DNA of 55,994 bases, taken from the NCBI GenBank assembly GCA_965371445.1, contig CBDUYN010000047.1:1-55994 (forward strand), in the 5' to 3' direction. This DNA comes from DASWIG01 sp965371445 (GTDB lineage: Bacteria; Acidobacteriota; Thermoanaerobaculia; Multivoradales; J023). The notes beneath the pieces are model-generated. The model saw nothing but the letters and a program-made list of their open reading frames with translations. It was not told the origin of the DNA and made no database searches. The translations under genes and the position numbers were made by a program. Positions 1 to 9,300 of this stretch are shown here, in pieces (the first letter of the stretch is position 1; each line of letters opens with the position of its first letter).

Positions 1-316
1 CCGCGGCGTTCGGGGGGTCATGGCCACGACCCTTCTTGCTCGCCTCCTTGCGCAAGCCGCGCAGGCGACGGGCCACGGTCAAGGCGGTGAGCGCCCGGCT
101 CAGCCGACCGTCTCTTGCCCGCAAGCACTCGCGTAGCCGGCGCAGCCGGCGCTCGACGAGCTTCAGCAGGAGCGCCACGTCCGGCATGGTCTCGCCCGGC
201 TCCAGGGCCTCGCGAAGCCAGGTCCTCGTCCTCTCGGCGATCTCCGGTCCTATCTGAGCGAGGAGCTCGGCGAGCGTCAAGAGGCCCTTCATTCGGTACA
301 TTGATGTGTGTGTCAT
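1..316 (-). CDS. Hypothetical helical protein, 3' end cut by window edge
   Basis: Unrecognised protein whose ATG lies at 314-316 on the minus strand. The frame stays open to the window edge, so about 105 residues are visible and the C-terminus is missing. A good ribosome binding site (AGGAG, about 8 nt upstream) supports the start. The protein begins MTHTSMYRMKGLL, and the rest is Leu/Arg/Glu-rich and predicted helical, with a run such as KLVERRLRRLRECLRARDGR that could form an amphipathic helix or coiled coil. There is no signal peptide or membrane segment. No family was recognised and I assign no function. It is divergent from the fragment at 319-654. Confidence 0.6.
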   Translation of the reverse strand, partial: MTHTSMYRMKGLLTLAELLAQIGPEIAERTRTWLREALEPGETMPDVALLLKLVERRLRRLRECLRARDGRLSRALTALTVARRLRGLRKEASKKGRGHDPPNAA

Positions 317-318
317 AA

Positions 319-654
319 GCAAGTCTCCTGTTCTTTGATCTCCCCAAGGTCCTCTGGCATGAAGACTGTAGCATATGGTCGGCGCCCAAGTCCAGCCCGG
401 CAAAGGACGCGCAACGGCAAGTCGAGAGCTATTGGAGCCGGAACGTCGCCGCGGGAGCCGTCGTCCAATTGAGCGACGCGGAGCTTCCCGACTGGCCGGA
501 AAGGTACCGGGACACCTGCCTGCGCGATCTGGAGGTCGAGGAGCGGAGCACGGAGGGCTCGCCGGTTCGTGCCCGCTTTCGCGCCACAACGAAAACGCCC
601 GACGGACTGACGGGACAGATCGAGCACTTCCTGCTGCGTCTGCCGCGGCGCTGA
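319..654 (+). pseudogene. Possible gene remnant without a normal start
   Basis: After the TAA at 316-318 this frame is open to a stop at 652-654. From about 420 on it reads like real protein (VESYWSRNVAAGAVVQL, then a polar alpha/beta-looking stretch ending EHFLLRLPRR). There is no ATG; the first plausible start is the TTG at 469, in the middle of the protein-like stretch and without a ribosome binding site. It could be a decayed gene that lost its 5' end, or a chance open frame in GC-rich DNA. The rest of 317-712 holds only the presumed promoter and leader of the divergent minus-strand gene. Confidence 0.25.
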
Positions 655-712
655 GGCCCGGCGCTCCGACGAGGGGTGGCAAGCTCCTCTGATTCGCTCC
701 GCCACCCGGCCT

Positions 713-3700
713 TCACCGCCGTTTGACGACGACGACGGTGACGTCGTCGTCGGGAACGCCATCGCCCAGCGCGTGCTCGTCGCCCAGCTCGAGGAGCGCC
801 TGCAAGACGCCCGCGGCGCTCTTGGCGCCATGGTCCCTGAGGCACCGTCCGACCGCTTCGTAGCCCAGCACCGCGCCGTCCTCGCCGAGAGTCTCCGGCA
901 AGCCGTCGGAGAGCATCACGACGACGTCGCCGCGGACGAGCTCGAAGACCTCGAGACGGAAGGAAAGCCCCTCCAGGCTGCCGAGAGGCAGACCCGAGAC
1001 TAGAATCTCCCGGACCTTCCCGTCGGCAGCTTGATAGTGGAAGACCGGCGGCATCGCCGCCGAAGCCAGCGCCACCTCGTCGCCCTTCAGGTGAAGGACG
1101 TTCAAGGCCATCTTCATGCGCCGCAGATGGACCGCCCGGAAGACCTGGTTGAGCTGGTTCAAGAGGACGTGCGGCGATCTCACCTCCAGGGCCTTCAACG
1201 CCGACTTCGTCATCGACACCATCATGCCGGCCGGGATGCCGTGACCCGTGGCGTCGCCCGTCACCACGTAGAGGCTGCCGTCGTCCTGGGGAAAGAAGTC
1301 GTAGTAGTCGCCGCCAACCTCGGTGGCGGTCTGCATGTAGGCGACGATCTCGTAGTCCGGATGCTCGGGGGGGCTTTCCGGCAGCATCGACAGCTGAATC
1401 GCCCTCGCCTGCTCCAGCTCCAGCGTACGGCGGCGGTTCTCCGCCTCCGCCGTGTGCGCTTTGGAGAGGCTGACGTGGGTCTGGATCCGCGCCAGGAGCT
1501 CGTTCTTGGAAAACGGCTTCGTCACGTAGTCGTTGGCCCCCGAGGCGAGGCCTTCCATCAGGTCCGAGACCTGGTTCTTGGCCGACACGAGGATGATCGG
1601 CACGTCGTTGCCCGAGAAGCGCTCGCGCACCCGCCGTGCCACCTCGAAACCGGTCATCCGCGGCATCATGACGTCGAGCAACATGACGTCGGGCTGATAG
1701 CCGCCGTCGAGGATCTCGAGGGCTCGGGGACCGTTCTGGGCCTGGGTCACGGCGAAACGTTCCAGAGTGAGGATGTTCTGCATCACCTGGAGGTTGATCG
1801 GCTCGTCGTCGACGACGAGCACCTTGACGAGGCCGTCGTCCGGCGCCTCTCCGGACCCGTTGCCGTCCGCCGCCGGCACGCCCGCCGCCTGCGCGCTCAC
1901 GGGTTCCTCACCCGGTGTAGCCTCGGAAACGGCTTCCTCACCCCGACGCTCGCGCAGCCGTACGATCTGCTGTGCCGCGTCGCTCGACGGTGCCTCTTTT
2001 TCCGCCTCCCGGGCGAGCGGCAGCGTGAAGAAAAACCGCGACCCCTTCCCCACCTCCGACTCGACGCCGACCCGGCCGCCGTGAAGCTCCACCAGTTGCC
2101 GGGTGATCGTCAGCCCCAGGCCCGTCCCGCCGTACTCTCGGGCGGTCGACGCGTCGGCCTGCTCGAAAGACTCGAAGATCCGGTCGACTTTCCGCGGCGG
2201 GATGCCGATCCCGGTGTCGGTGACCGACACCTCGACGAATTCGCCCACCTCTCGGGCCGCGACGCTCACCGTGCCCGTGTCGGTGAACTTGACGGCGTTG
2301 CCCACCAGGTTGTGGAGGACCTGCTGCAGACGGTTCTCGTCGCCCGAGACCTCCGGCAAGTCTTGGGGGACTTCGTTTCGAAGCTTGAGCTCGCGCTCGG
2401 CGACCAGCGGCTCCGAAAGGGTGAGGACGATCTCGACGACCTCGCGCATCGAGACGGCGCGACGCTGCAAGTCGATCTCGCGGTTCTTGAGCTTCGAGAA
2501 GTCGAGGATGTCGTCGACGAGGTGCGAAAGGCGCCGGCCCGAGGAGGCGATCAAGAAGAGGTTCGTCCGCATCGACGCGGCGAGCGTGCCGGCGACGCCG
2601 TCGAGCAGCGACTCGGCGATGCCGATGATGCCGTTTAAAGGCGTTCTGAGCTCGTGCGACGTGTTGGCCAGGAACTCGTCCTTCATGGTGTCGATCTGGC
2701 GCAGGCGCTCCGCCACCAGGCGCTGGCGCCGCGTTTCCTCGCGGTGGGCACGGACCTCACGTTGGTAGCGGCGGTTCTTGTAGCGTTGGTAGCCGACGGC
2801 GGCGGCAATGGCCGCCACCGCGTAGAGGGTGTAGGCCCACCACGTCTTCCACGGCTTCGCCGCGACCACCACCTCGATCGAGATCTCCTGGTCGCTCCAC
2901 ACGCCGTCGCCGTTGGTCCCCCGCACCCGGAAGGTGTAGGTGCCGCCGTCGAGGTTCGTGTAGCTCGCGTAGCGCCGATCGTCGCTTTCGATCCATTCCT
3001 CGTCGAATCCTTCCAACATGTACGCGTAGCGGACGTTCTCGGGGCTCGTGTAGTCGAGCGCGGCGAATTCGAAAGAGAAAAAACGGTCGCGCCAGTCGAT
3101 CTCCATCTGCTCGACGGCACCGAGCCCGCCGGGGACCGCGACGTCCTGGTCGAACTTGCGAAACGCCGTCAAGACGACCGGTGGACGAAAATCGCTCGGC
3201 CGGATGTCTCGCGGGTAAAACGCCGTGATGCCGTTCGTACCGCCGAAGAGGAGCTCGCCGTCCGCCGTCTGAAAGGCCGAGCGCCCGTTGAACTCGTTGC
3301 CCTGGAGGCCGTGGCTGCGGTCGTAGGTCACAAACGTCTCGCTGCGCGGGTCGAAGCGCGCCAGGCCCTGATTGCTGCTCATCCAGAGGTAGCCGTCGGC
3401 GTCGGCCTCCAGGGTGTAGAGGACGTCGCTCGCGAGGCCCTCCTGGAAGCGCGTCACCTTGCCGGTCGCAAGGTCCAGACGGTTCAGCCCGCCGCCGTAG
3501 ATCGCCACGTAGAGGTGCCCCTCGCCGTCGTCGTAGAGCGCCATCGCGTGGTTGCGGGTGAGGGTTTCGGGATCGTCGGGATCGTGAAGGAAGTGCTCGA
3601 AGCCTTCCGTCTCGCGGTCGAAGCGCGAGAGGCCGGTGAAACCGCCCACCCAGACCGTGCCGCTCCTGTCCTCGTAGACGGCGTGGATCGGACCCGGGCG

Positions 3701-5473
3701 AACGCTCGCCGGATCGGCCGAGGGCAGGAACCGCCGGACCCGGCCGGTTTCGGGGTCCAGCCGGCTCACCCCGTTCTGGGTTCCGATCCAGATCTGGCCC
3801 CGACGATCCTCGACGATGTTGTAGAGCAGGTTGTGCGTCAGGCCCCGCGGATCGCTCACGCTTGCCGTCCAGCGGTCCGTCACGGTCCCGCTCGCCGGAT
3901 CGATCTGCGACAGCCCGCCGCCCGCCGTCCCCGCCCAGATGCGCCCTGCGCTGTCCTCGTAGAGGGCCCGGACGAAGCCCGAGCCGATGTCGCGCGCACC
4001 GCCGGGATTCTGGAAGTAGCGTTCGACGATCTGCCGGCGGCCGGAATCGTAGCGGTAGATCCCACCCTCCATGTTGCCGACCCAGAAGCTGCCGTCGCGA
4101 CTCTCCAGGATCGAGAAGACCATGTTGTCGGCCAGCTCCGGCAGCTCCTGGGCGCTACGGCGGTAGTGGCGAAAGCGCTGCTTGTGGCGGCTCAACCGCG
4201 ATGTCCCACCGTTCAGGCCGCCGATCCAGAGGATGCCTGAGCGGTCCTCGTACAGGGCCAGGACGTTGTTCACGCCCAGGCTCTGGGGATCCGTGGGATC
4301 GCGCGCGTAGAGGAGGAAGCTGTCGCTTTGCGGGTCGTAGCGGTTGAGCCCACCGCCGGCTGCCGAGCCGCACCAGAGCTCGCCGTAGCGGTCGACGAAA
4401 GCGGCGGTCAGGACGTTCTGCATCAGGCTCGTCGGATCGCCGGGCCGGCTCCTGTAGTAGCTGAAGCTGCGCTCGGCGGCCTCCTCAGGAGGAGCCCACC
4501 GTGCCAGGCCCGAACGAGGCATCGCCCAGAGGTTGCCCCGTCCGTCGACGAGGATCGTCGGCAGGTGGGCGTGGACCGGCGGCAAGATGAAGTTCGAGGC
4601 CGCGGTCGCGACCCCCGGCGCGGAAGGATGCGCAAGCCGTTCGAAAAGCTCGCGCTCGCGGTCGAAACGGTAGAGCCCGGCGCCCCAGGTGCCGACCCAG
4701 AAGTTGCCCGCTTCGTCCTCGTGGAGCGACGTCACGACATCGACGCCGAGGCTCTGCGGATCGCCGTCGTCGTGACGGTAGACGGCGAAGCGCTCGGTCT
4801 CGTCGCCGGGGCCGGTCACTCGGCGGGCGAGGCCGCCTCCTGTACCTATCCAGACGTTGCCGGTCCGGTCCTCCAGGATCGTGAACACCTGGGTGTGAGG
4901 CAGGCCCTGCGGATCGCCGGCATCAGGGACGACGTGCTCGACGCGCCCGTCACCATGGACCTTGTCGATCCCGCTGCCGCCCACCGACACCCAGACCGCA
5001 CCGTCCTGGTCGGCATAGAAGACACCCGCGCGGATCGCGCCCGCGAGCGCCCCGGGATCGGTAGGATCCGGGGCGCCGGCCGCGGGCAGGAAGCGCCGCA
5101 CGCGGCCGGTCGCCGGGTCGAAGCGGTTCAGCCCGCCGGTGTTGGTGCGTAGCCAGATCCGGCCTTTGCGGTCGAGATCGAGGTTCGTCAGATGGCTCTC
5201 GGAGAGGCTCTCGGGGTCCTCAGAGTCGTGGCGGTAGATGCGCACGTCGTAGCCGTCGAAGCGGTTCAAGCCGTCGGCGGTGGCGATCCACATGAAGCCC
5301 GCCAGGTCCTGGACGACGGCGTTGGCCGAGGTCTGCGAGAGGCCTTCGTCGAGGCCGAGGCGGTCGAAGCGGAGGCGCTCGCCCTGGGCGGTGGCCGTCC
5401 CTGCGGTGGCCAGCGCCAAGGCCAGGGCCGCGACGGCGCGTTTGGCCCAGGGCTGCGGCGTTGTCGTTTCCAT
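713..5473 (-). CDS. Hybrid sensor histidine kinase with two-component propeller, receiver and SpoIIE phosphatase output
   Basis: Membrane signalling protein of 1586 residues. The ATG at 5473 is chosen because METTTPQPWAKRAVAAL starts a clear signal peptide; a GTG at 5527 would only add 18 residues. In order: signal peptide (1-30); a periplasmic beta-propeller of about 14 Reg_prop-type repeats with recurring D..G.[IL]W.GT...GL.RFD motifs (about 35-760); a Y_Y_Y domain (about 800-870); one transmembrane helix (about 880-897); HisKA with SHELRTPLNG, His940 phospho-acceptor; HATPase_c (N box about 1055-1065, DTGIGIP, GGTGLGL); a receiver (VVDDEP, phospho-acceptor Asp1267 in LLDVMMP); and a SpoIIE/PP2C domain (about 1355-1580; GGDYYD at 1387, GDATGHG, LSDGLPE). 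The propeller/Y_Y_Y/HisKA layout is known from Bacteroidetes and Acidobacteria hybrid sensors. The phosphatase output in place of an AraC domain suggests control of an anti-anti-sigma switch. Ligand unknown. It lies just downstream of the Rhs operon on the same strand. Confidence 0.93.
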   Translation of the reverse strand: METTTPQPWAKRAVAALALALATAGTATAQGERLRFDRLGLDEGLSQTSANAVVQDLAGFMWIATADGLNRFDGYDVRIYRHDSEDPESLSESHLTNLDLDRKGRIWLRTNTGGLNRFDPATGRVRRFLPAAGAPDPTDPGALAGAIRAGVFYADQDGAVWVSVGGSGIDKVHGDGRVEHVVPDAGDPQGLPHTQVFTILEDRTGNVWIGTGGGLARRVTGPGDETERFAVYRHDDGDPQSLGVDVVTSLHEDEAGNFWVGTWGAGLYRFDRERELFERLAHPSAPGVATAASNFILPPVHAHLPTILVDGRGNLWAMPRSGLARWAPPEEAAERSFSYYRSRPGDPTSLMQNVLTAAFVDRYGELWCGSAAGGGLNRYDPQSDSFLLYARDPTDPQSLGVNNVLALYEDRSGILWIGGLNGGTSRLSRHKQRFRHYRRSAQELPELADNMVFSILESRDGSFWVGNMEGGIYRYDSGRRQIVERYFQNPGGARDIGSGFVRALYEDSAGRIWAGTAGGGLSQIDPASGTVTDRWTASVSDPRGLTHNLLYNIVEDRRGQIWIGTQNGVSRLDPETGRVRRFLPSADPASVRPGPIHAVYEDRSGTVWVGGFTGLSRFDRETEGFEHFLHDPDDPETLTRNHAMALYDDGEGHLYVAIYGGGLNRLDLATGKVTRFQEGLASDVLYTLEADADGYLWMSSNQGLARFDPRSETFVTYDRSHGLQGNEFNGRSAFQTADGELLFGGTNGITAFYPRDIRPSDFRPPVVLTAFRKFDQDVAVPGGLGAVEQMEIDWRDRFFSFEFAALDYTSPENVRYAYMLEGFDEEWIESDDRRYASYTNLDGGTYTFRVRGTNGDGVWSDQEISIEVVVAAKPWKTWWAYTLYAVAAIAAAVGYQRYKNRRYQREVRAHREETRRQRLVAERLRQIDTMKDEFLANTSHELRTPLNGIIGIAESLLDGVAGTLAASMRTNLFLIASSGRRLSHLVDDILDFSKLKNREIDLQRRAVSMREVVEIVLTLSEPLVAERELKLRNEVPQDLPEVSGDENRLQQVLHNLVGNAVKFTDTGTVSVAAREVGEFVEVSVTDTGIGIPPRKVDRIFESFEQADASTAREYGGTGLGLTITRQLVELHGGRVGVESEVGKGSRFFFTLPLAREAEKEAPSSDAAQQIVRLRERRGEEAVSEATPGEEPVSAQAAGVPAADGNGSGEAPDDGLVKVLVVDDEPINLQVMQNILTLERFAVTQAQNGPRALEILDGGYQPDVMLLDVMMPRMTGFEVARRVRERFSGNDVPIILVSAKNQVSDLMEGLASGANDYVTKPFSKNELLARIQTHVSLSKAHTAEAENRRRTLELEQARAIQLSMLPESPPEHPDYEIVAYMQTATEVGGDYYDFFPQDDGSLYVVTGDATGHGIPAGMMVSMTKSALKALEVRSPHVLLNQLNQVFRAVHLRRMKMALNVLHLKGDEVALASAAMPPVFHYQAADGKVREILVSGLPLGSLEGLSFRLEVFELVRGDVVVMLSDGLPETLGEDGAVLGYEAVGRCLRDHGAKSAAGVLQALLELGDEHALGDGVPDDDVTVVVVKRR

Positions 5474-5558
5474 GCAGCGCAGATTCAAAAGTAGATCCCT
5501 TCCGGCGCAGGTCCGAGCCAGCGCCACACTCTAATCTACTTCCTGAGCCGGGAAATGT

Positions 5559-5953
5559 TTAGGCGAACCTCTCGCCTACAGCTGCGATTGCAGCCTTCGT
5601 TTCTTGATCCGGACAGCCAGCTCCGGATCGCTCGTCGAGGGCTTCCACCAACCGGGCGAGGACCTCCGGGGAGGCACGGCGCAGAAACCGCAGGGTAACG
5701 ACGGCCCGGGTCCGGAGCGTCGAGGGCGCGCCGCAGCTGCCCCACCGCGGTCTCCTCGCGCCTGCTCTACCTGACGACAGACCACCTCGGGACCCAGCGA
5801 CAGGCTCAAGACCGGCCAGTCGCACATGGACCGTCCACCGATCTCCGGGCGAGACTTCGCTCCGAATCGAATCAGGACGTAGCTGTAGCCGCGGAAGTCC
5901 GGAGAATAGAAAGAAACCCATGATAGGTTACTCTTCTCGACGACGCGCTCCAC
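5559..5953 (-). pseudogene. Frameshifted small gene at the end of the Rhs operon
   Basis: Protein-like sequence runs through three frames. From a GTG at 5953 (VERVVEKSNLSWVSFYSPDF) the first frame reads well to about 5755 (VVCRQVEQAR). A second frame continues with ETAVGQLRRALDAPDP to about 5705. The third carries RAVVTLRFLRRASPEVLARL and ends GERFA at the TAA 5559-5561. Joined, it would be a cytoplasmic protein of about 130 residues without signal peptide. The start overlaps the upstream membrane-protein gene by 26 nt, so it belongs to the same unit, directly behind a toxin-tipped Rhs gene. Two indels within about 60 nt mean a broken gene or assembly errors. Family not recognised; a decayed immunity or accessory gene is my inference. 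Confidence 0.5.
5560..5578 (-). terminator. Hairpin at the 3' end of the Rhs operon
   Basis: Perfect 7-bp inverted repeat (TAGGCGA, 5-nt loop, TCGCCTA) overlapping the stop codon of the last gene of the minus-strand unit. It is followed on that strand by AAACATTT rather than a proper T-run, so it is at best a weak intrinsic terminator or an mRNA-stabilising hairpin. Confidence 0.35.
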
Positions 5954-6350
5954 ACGACCGATCGAGCCACCGCGCCAACAGCCCGGCAAAGAAAGCGACG
6001 CCGCCGGTGGCGATACCGATCACGACGAGCGCACGGAGCACCAAGGCGAGCAACGCCTCCGCCGGTGGCGGCATCGGTTCTTTAAGCAACCCTGGGAAGC
6101 GCCAGCACGCCTGGATCAGGTAGACGAGGAACGGCAGCACGGCAGCTAGCTTCCCGGCGAGCCGACCCGTAGTCCATCGCGGGGCGCCCAGCGCCACGAT
6201 GCCCAGAGCCACCAAGGTGAGCCCGGTCGAACGCAGAACCACGCCGTCGGATCCGCGAAGGAAGATCTCCGTTCCCGCCGCGAGCAAGATCGGAGCTGCC
6301 AGAGTCGACCCAACGGCCGCACGTCGCGACAAATCCCAGCCTAGTTGCAT
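5928..6350 (-). CDS. Four-helix membrane protein overlapping the Rhs1 stop; candidate immunity protein
   Basis: Integral membrane protein of 140 residues with about four hydrophobic segments (near 12-30, 38-55, 66-84 and 98-127) and a basic C-terminal tail (LARWLDRSCGARRREE). The ATG at 6350 lies inside the end of the Rhs1 gene: the frames overlap by 10 nt, implying translational coupling. No family recognised. Small proteins encoded immediately behind a toxin-tipped Rhs gene are usually the cognate immunity. The predicted toxin acts on peptidoglycan, so membrane placement would fit, but known Tlde1 immunity proteins are periplasmic rather than polytopic. The assignment is inference from position only. 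Confidence 0.75.
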   Translation of the reverse strand: MQLGWDLSRRAAVGSTLAAPILLAAGTEIFLRGSDGVVLRSTGLTLVALGIVALGAPRWTTGRLAGKLAAVLPFLVYLIQACWRFPGLLKEPMPPPAEALLALVLRALVVIGIATGGVAFFAGLLARWLDRSCGARRREE

Positions 6351-9300
6351 ACCTTACCACTGGCGTAGCTGACGGTGACCTTGATGGGTTCGTCCGGGCG
6401 TTCCATCGCCCAATCCCGAGCCCAGGTGTCGCAGTCTCCGATGTCGACACAGCCGAGGGAACCAGGGCTGTCGGATCTGTTGTCGCCATGAAGGAAGAAG
6501 CCACTTCGGCCGTGGGTCTTGGTGTCGTCTGCGGGATGGATCGGCACCCTCCACCGGCCCCAGCCGTCGGGGCGGATGATGTCCCTCAGCCATCCCCCAC
6601 TGAACTCCCGAGGATTGATGAACCATTCGCCCTCAGGGATCGGTCCGACGTTCTTCTTGTCCTGGTCGGTGAAGCTGCTACCCGGTGTACCCGATCCGGC
6701 GTCACACCGTTTGACGACCTTGTTGTCATCGTCCAGGAACCAGACATCGCAGCCGGTGAAGACGATCTCTCGACGACCATCGGGATCGATGAAGACCACC
6801 GGATTGCTGAAGACGTAGACGACCAGGTTCACGCCCGCCCTGAGACCGAGTGGATCGGGCTGCGTGAAACGCCCGGTGGATGGGTCGTACCAACGATGGA
6901 CGTTGTAGTGGAGGCTCTCGCCGTCGGTGCTCCAAGTGTCATCTTCCCACTGCCCAGGAAGTCTCAAGAAGATACCGGCCTCGCGGGCACCACCGAAATC
7001 GCCACCGAAGGGCTCGAACCCGCCGCTCCAGCGCTCCGCACCGGAGGCATCGGTTGCAAGAATGGGAGTACCGAGGTGGTCGGTGGAAAGATAGAGCAGA
7101 TCGCTCGTGGCCTCGGTCTGACCGTCTGGTGAAGTGATCGTCGTCAGCGATAGCTGGGCGATCGGTCGGCCGGCGAAATAGACGATATAGGTGTCTCCCT
7201 GCTCGCGGGTGGGTGCGTTACGCGGCGATCGAGGTGTCGACGGCCGGTCGATCGATCGATGATAGAGCCTTCCATCGGAGCCATAGGTGGCCCGGGTGGT
7301 CCATCGGCTCTCCAACGGTCCCTCCGAATGGACCGCGACCGCTTCCCGCAGGTAGGCACGGCCGTCATAGCGCATCTCGGTCGCGACCGATGTTCCCACA
7401 CCGTCTCGCCGCAGCTCCAGCAGACGGCCGTCTGCCCCGAAGCGGTGGCGATCACGCTCGCTGGAGGAACTTCGATGGCTCAGCTGACCCGCGTCGTCAT
7501 AGAGCACCGACCGCGAGGCGCTCCCGGTCTCTTGACTTACCATCAGGGCCGAATTGCCCCCCGAGTCGTTGGGCGCGTAGGTGTAGCTCGTGGTGATCCC
7601 GTCGCGCGTTTCGACCAGCCGGTTGCCGATCCGATCATAGGACCACTGGAAGTTGCCCCACGGTCCGTCGCCTCCGGTCAAGTAATACTGGTATCCCTGA
7701 TAGGTGAATGCACGGCTCGCCGTCGGCTCAAGATTGTCAGTGATTGCGGTGACGTTGCCCTCAGGGTCTGTCGAATAGGTCCAGTCGAGATGACCGGCCA
7801 CCCGGATCGCCGATGGCAGGTAACGGTTGTCGAACAGGTGTTCCTCGATCAAGCCGTTACCCATCACCAGCTTGGACAGTGGGCCAACCGGGAGGTAAGT
7901 GGCCGATATCACCAAGGCCGTGGGCGCCTCGCCGGCTCGCTCGAGGGTGGTCGTGACCGGCCGGTCTGCATCATCGTAACCGTAGCGGACGGTGACGCCA
8001 CCAGGGTAGGTAATGCTCGTCCGATTACCGTTGCGGTCGTATTCGTAGATCAGCTCGCCGTCCTCCACGAGGCGGCCGAAGCGGTCATAGCCGAACACCA
8101 GCGTCTCCCCGCCGCGGTGGATCGCGGTCAGCCGCCCGCGCGAGAAAGGCTTCAAGGGATCGTCGAAGACGTAGTCGACATCTTGCTCCGTACCCGGATG
8201 GTCGACCCGAAGAGCTCGGCCGAGCGCGTCGACGATGTAAGTTATTGAAATCCCCCGGCCGTCGGTTTCTTCGACAAGGCGTCCGTGCTCGTCATATACC
8301 TGAATGTGGCGCCCGGAAACCTCGGAGACCTCTTCGGTGAGGAGATCCCGGTCACTCCACGTGTAACGGGTGACTGAACCGTTGGGGTCGACGATCTCGA
8401 TCGGATGATCTTGGGCATCGTATCGGAATGGTGTCACCACACTCCCTCCCTCGGCACCGCCCCAAGGCTCGGTGACCGTCGTCAGCCGGTCGAGCTCGTC
8501 GTAGGCGAGAATACGGCTCGGTGTCGTCGTCGGAGCGTTGCTTGGATGGTTCGCGTCCCATTCGCGTTCCAGATTGCCATTGCAATCGTAGGCAAACTCT
8601 CGGGTCGAGCCATCGTCGAGCTCGATATGATCCAGCTGGCAGCGCGAGTTGTAGACTTGGTTGCTCGCCGCGCGGGTCTGCCAAGCACCCCCTTCCCAGA
8701 CTTGGTGTTCCTGGCGAATCCGGTGACCGACTCGATCGAGCGTGTAGAGCACCCGTTCGCCCGGTGTGGTCGTGTCCGGTCGGCGTTCGACGGTAACGAC
8801 CCTGCCCGCCCTGTCGTATCCGTACGATACCACGTTGCCCTCGGGCAGGATGATCCGGGCCAGATCGCCGAAGACGGTGTACTCGTAGCGAGTGACCAGA
8901 TCGTCCGTGACGCTGGCTCCCTTCCTGGTCACCGTCAGCACCCGATCCAACGAATCAAAAACCGATTCAGTCGCCACGCCGTTGAAATCGATGGTGCGCC
9001 GACGCCGATTGAAGGCGTCATATTCGAAAATCGTGGTGCCCACCAAAGGGTCGGTCTGGGAGGTCATCAACAAATCACCGCGGCTCGCGTCGTAGGTAAA
9101 GGTGGAGCGGTCGTTCGTCCCGAATCCAGGAGGATCGACTTCGAGGGCTCGGCCGGCGTCGTTGAAGACGGAAGTGGTCGCAAGAGTGAAGGGCGCTCCC
9201 GATTCGAAGCCTTCTTGGGTCTGGACGAGGGCATTGCCGTTGGCATCGTAAGTCCAGGAGGAACGGCGGAGTCCGGAGCCAGACACCGATGGCCGTTCGA

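Noticed and set aside
1031..2638. 535-codon plus-strand frame opposite the sensor kinase
   Set aside because: Shadow of the kinase, receiver and phosphatase domains; no start signal and no family.
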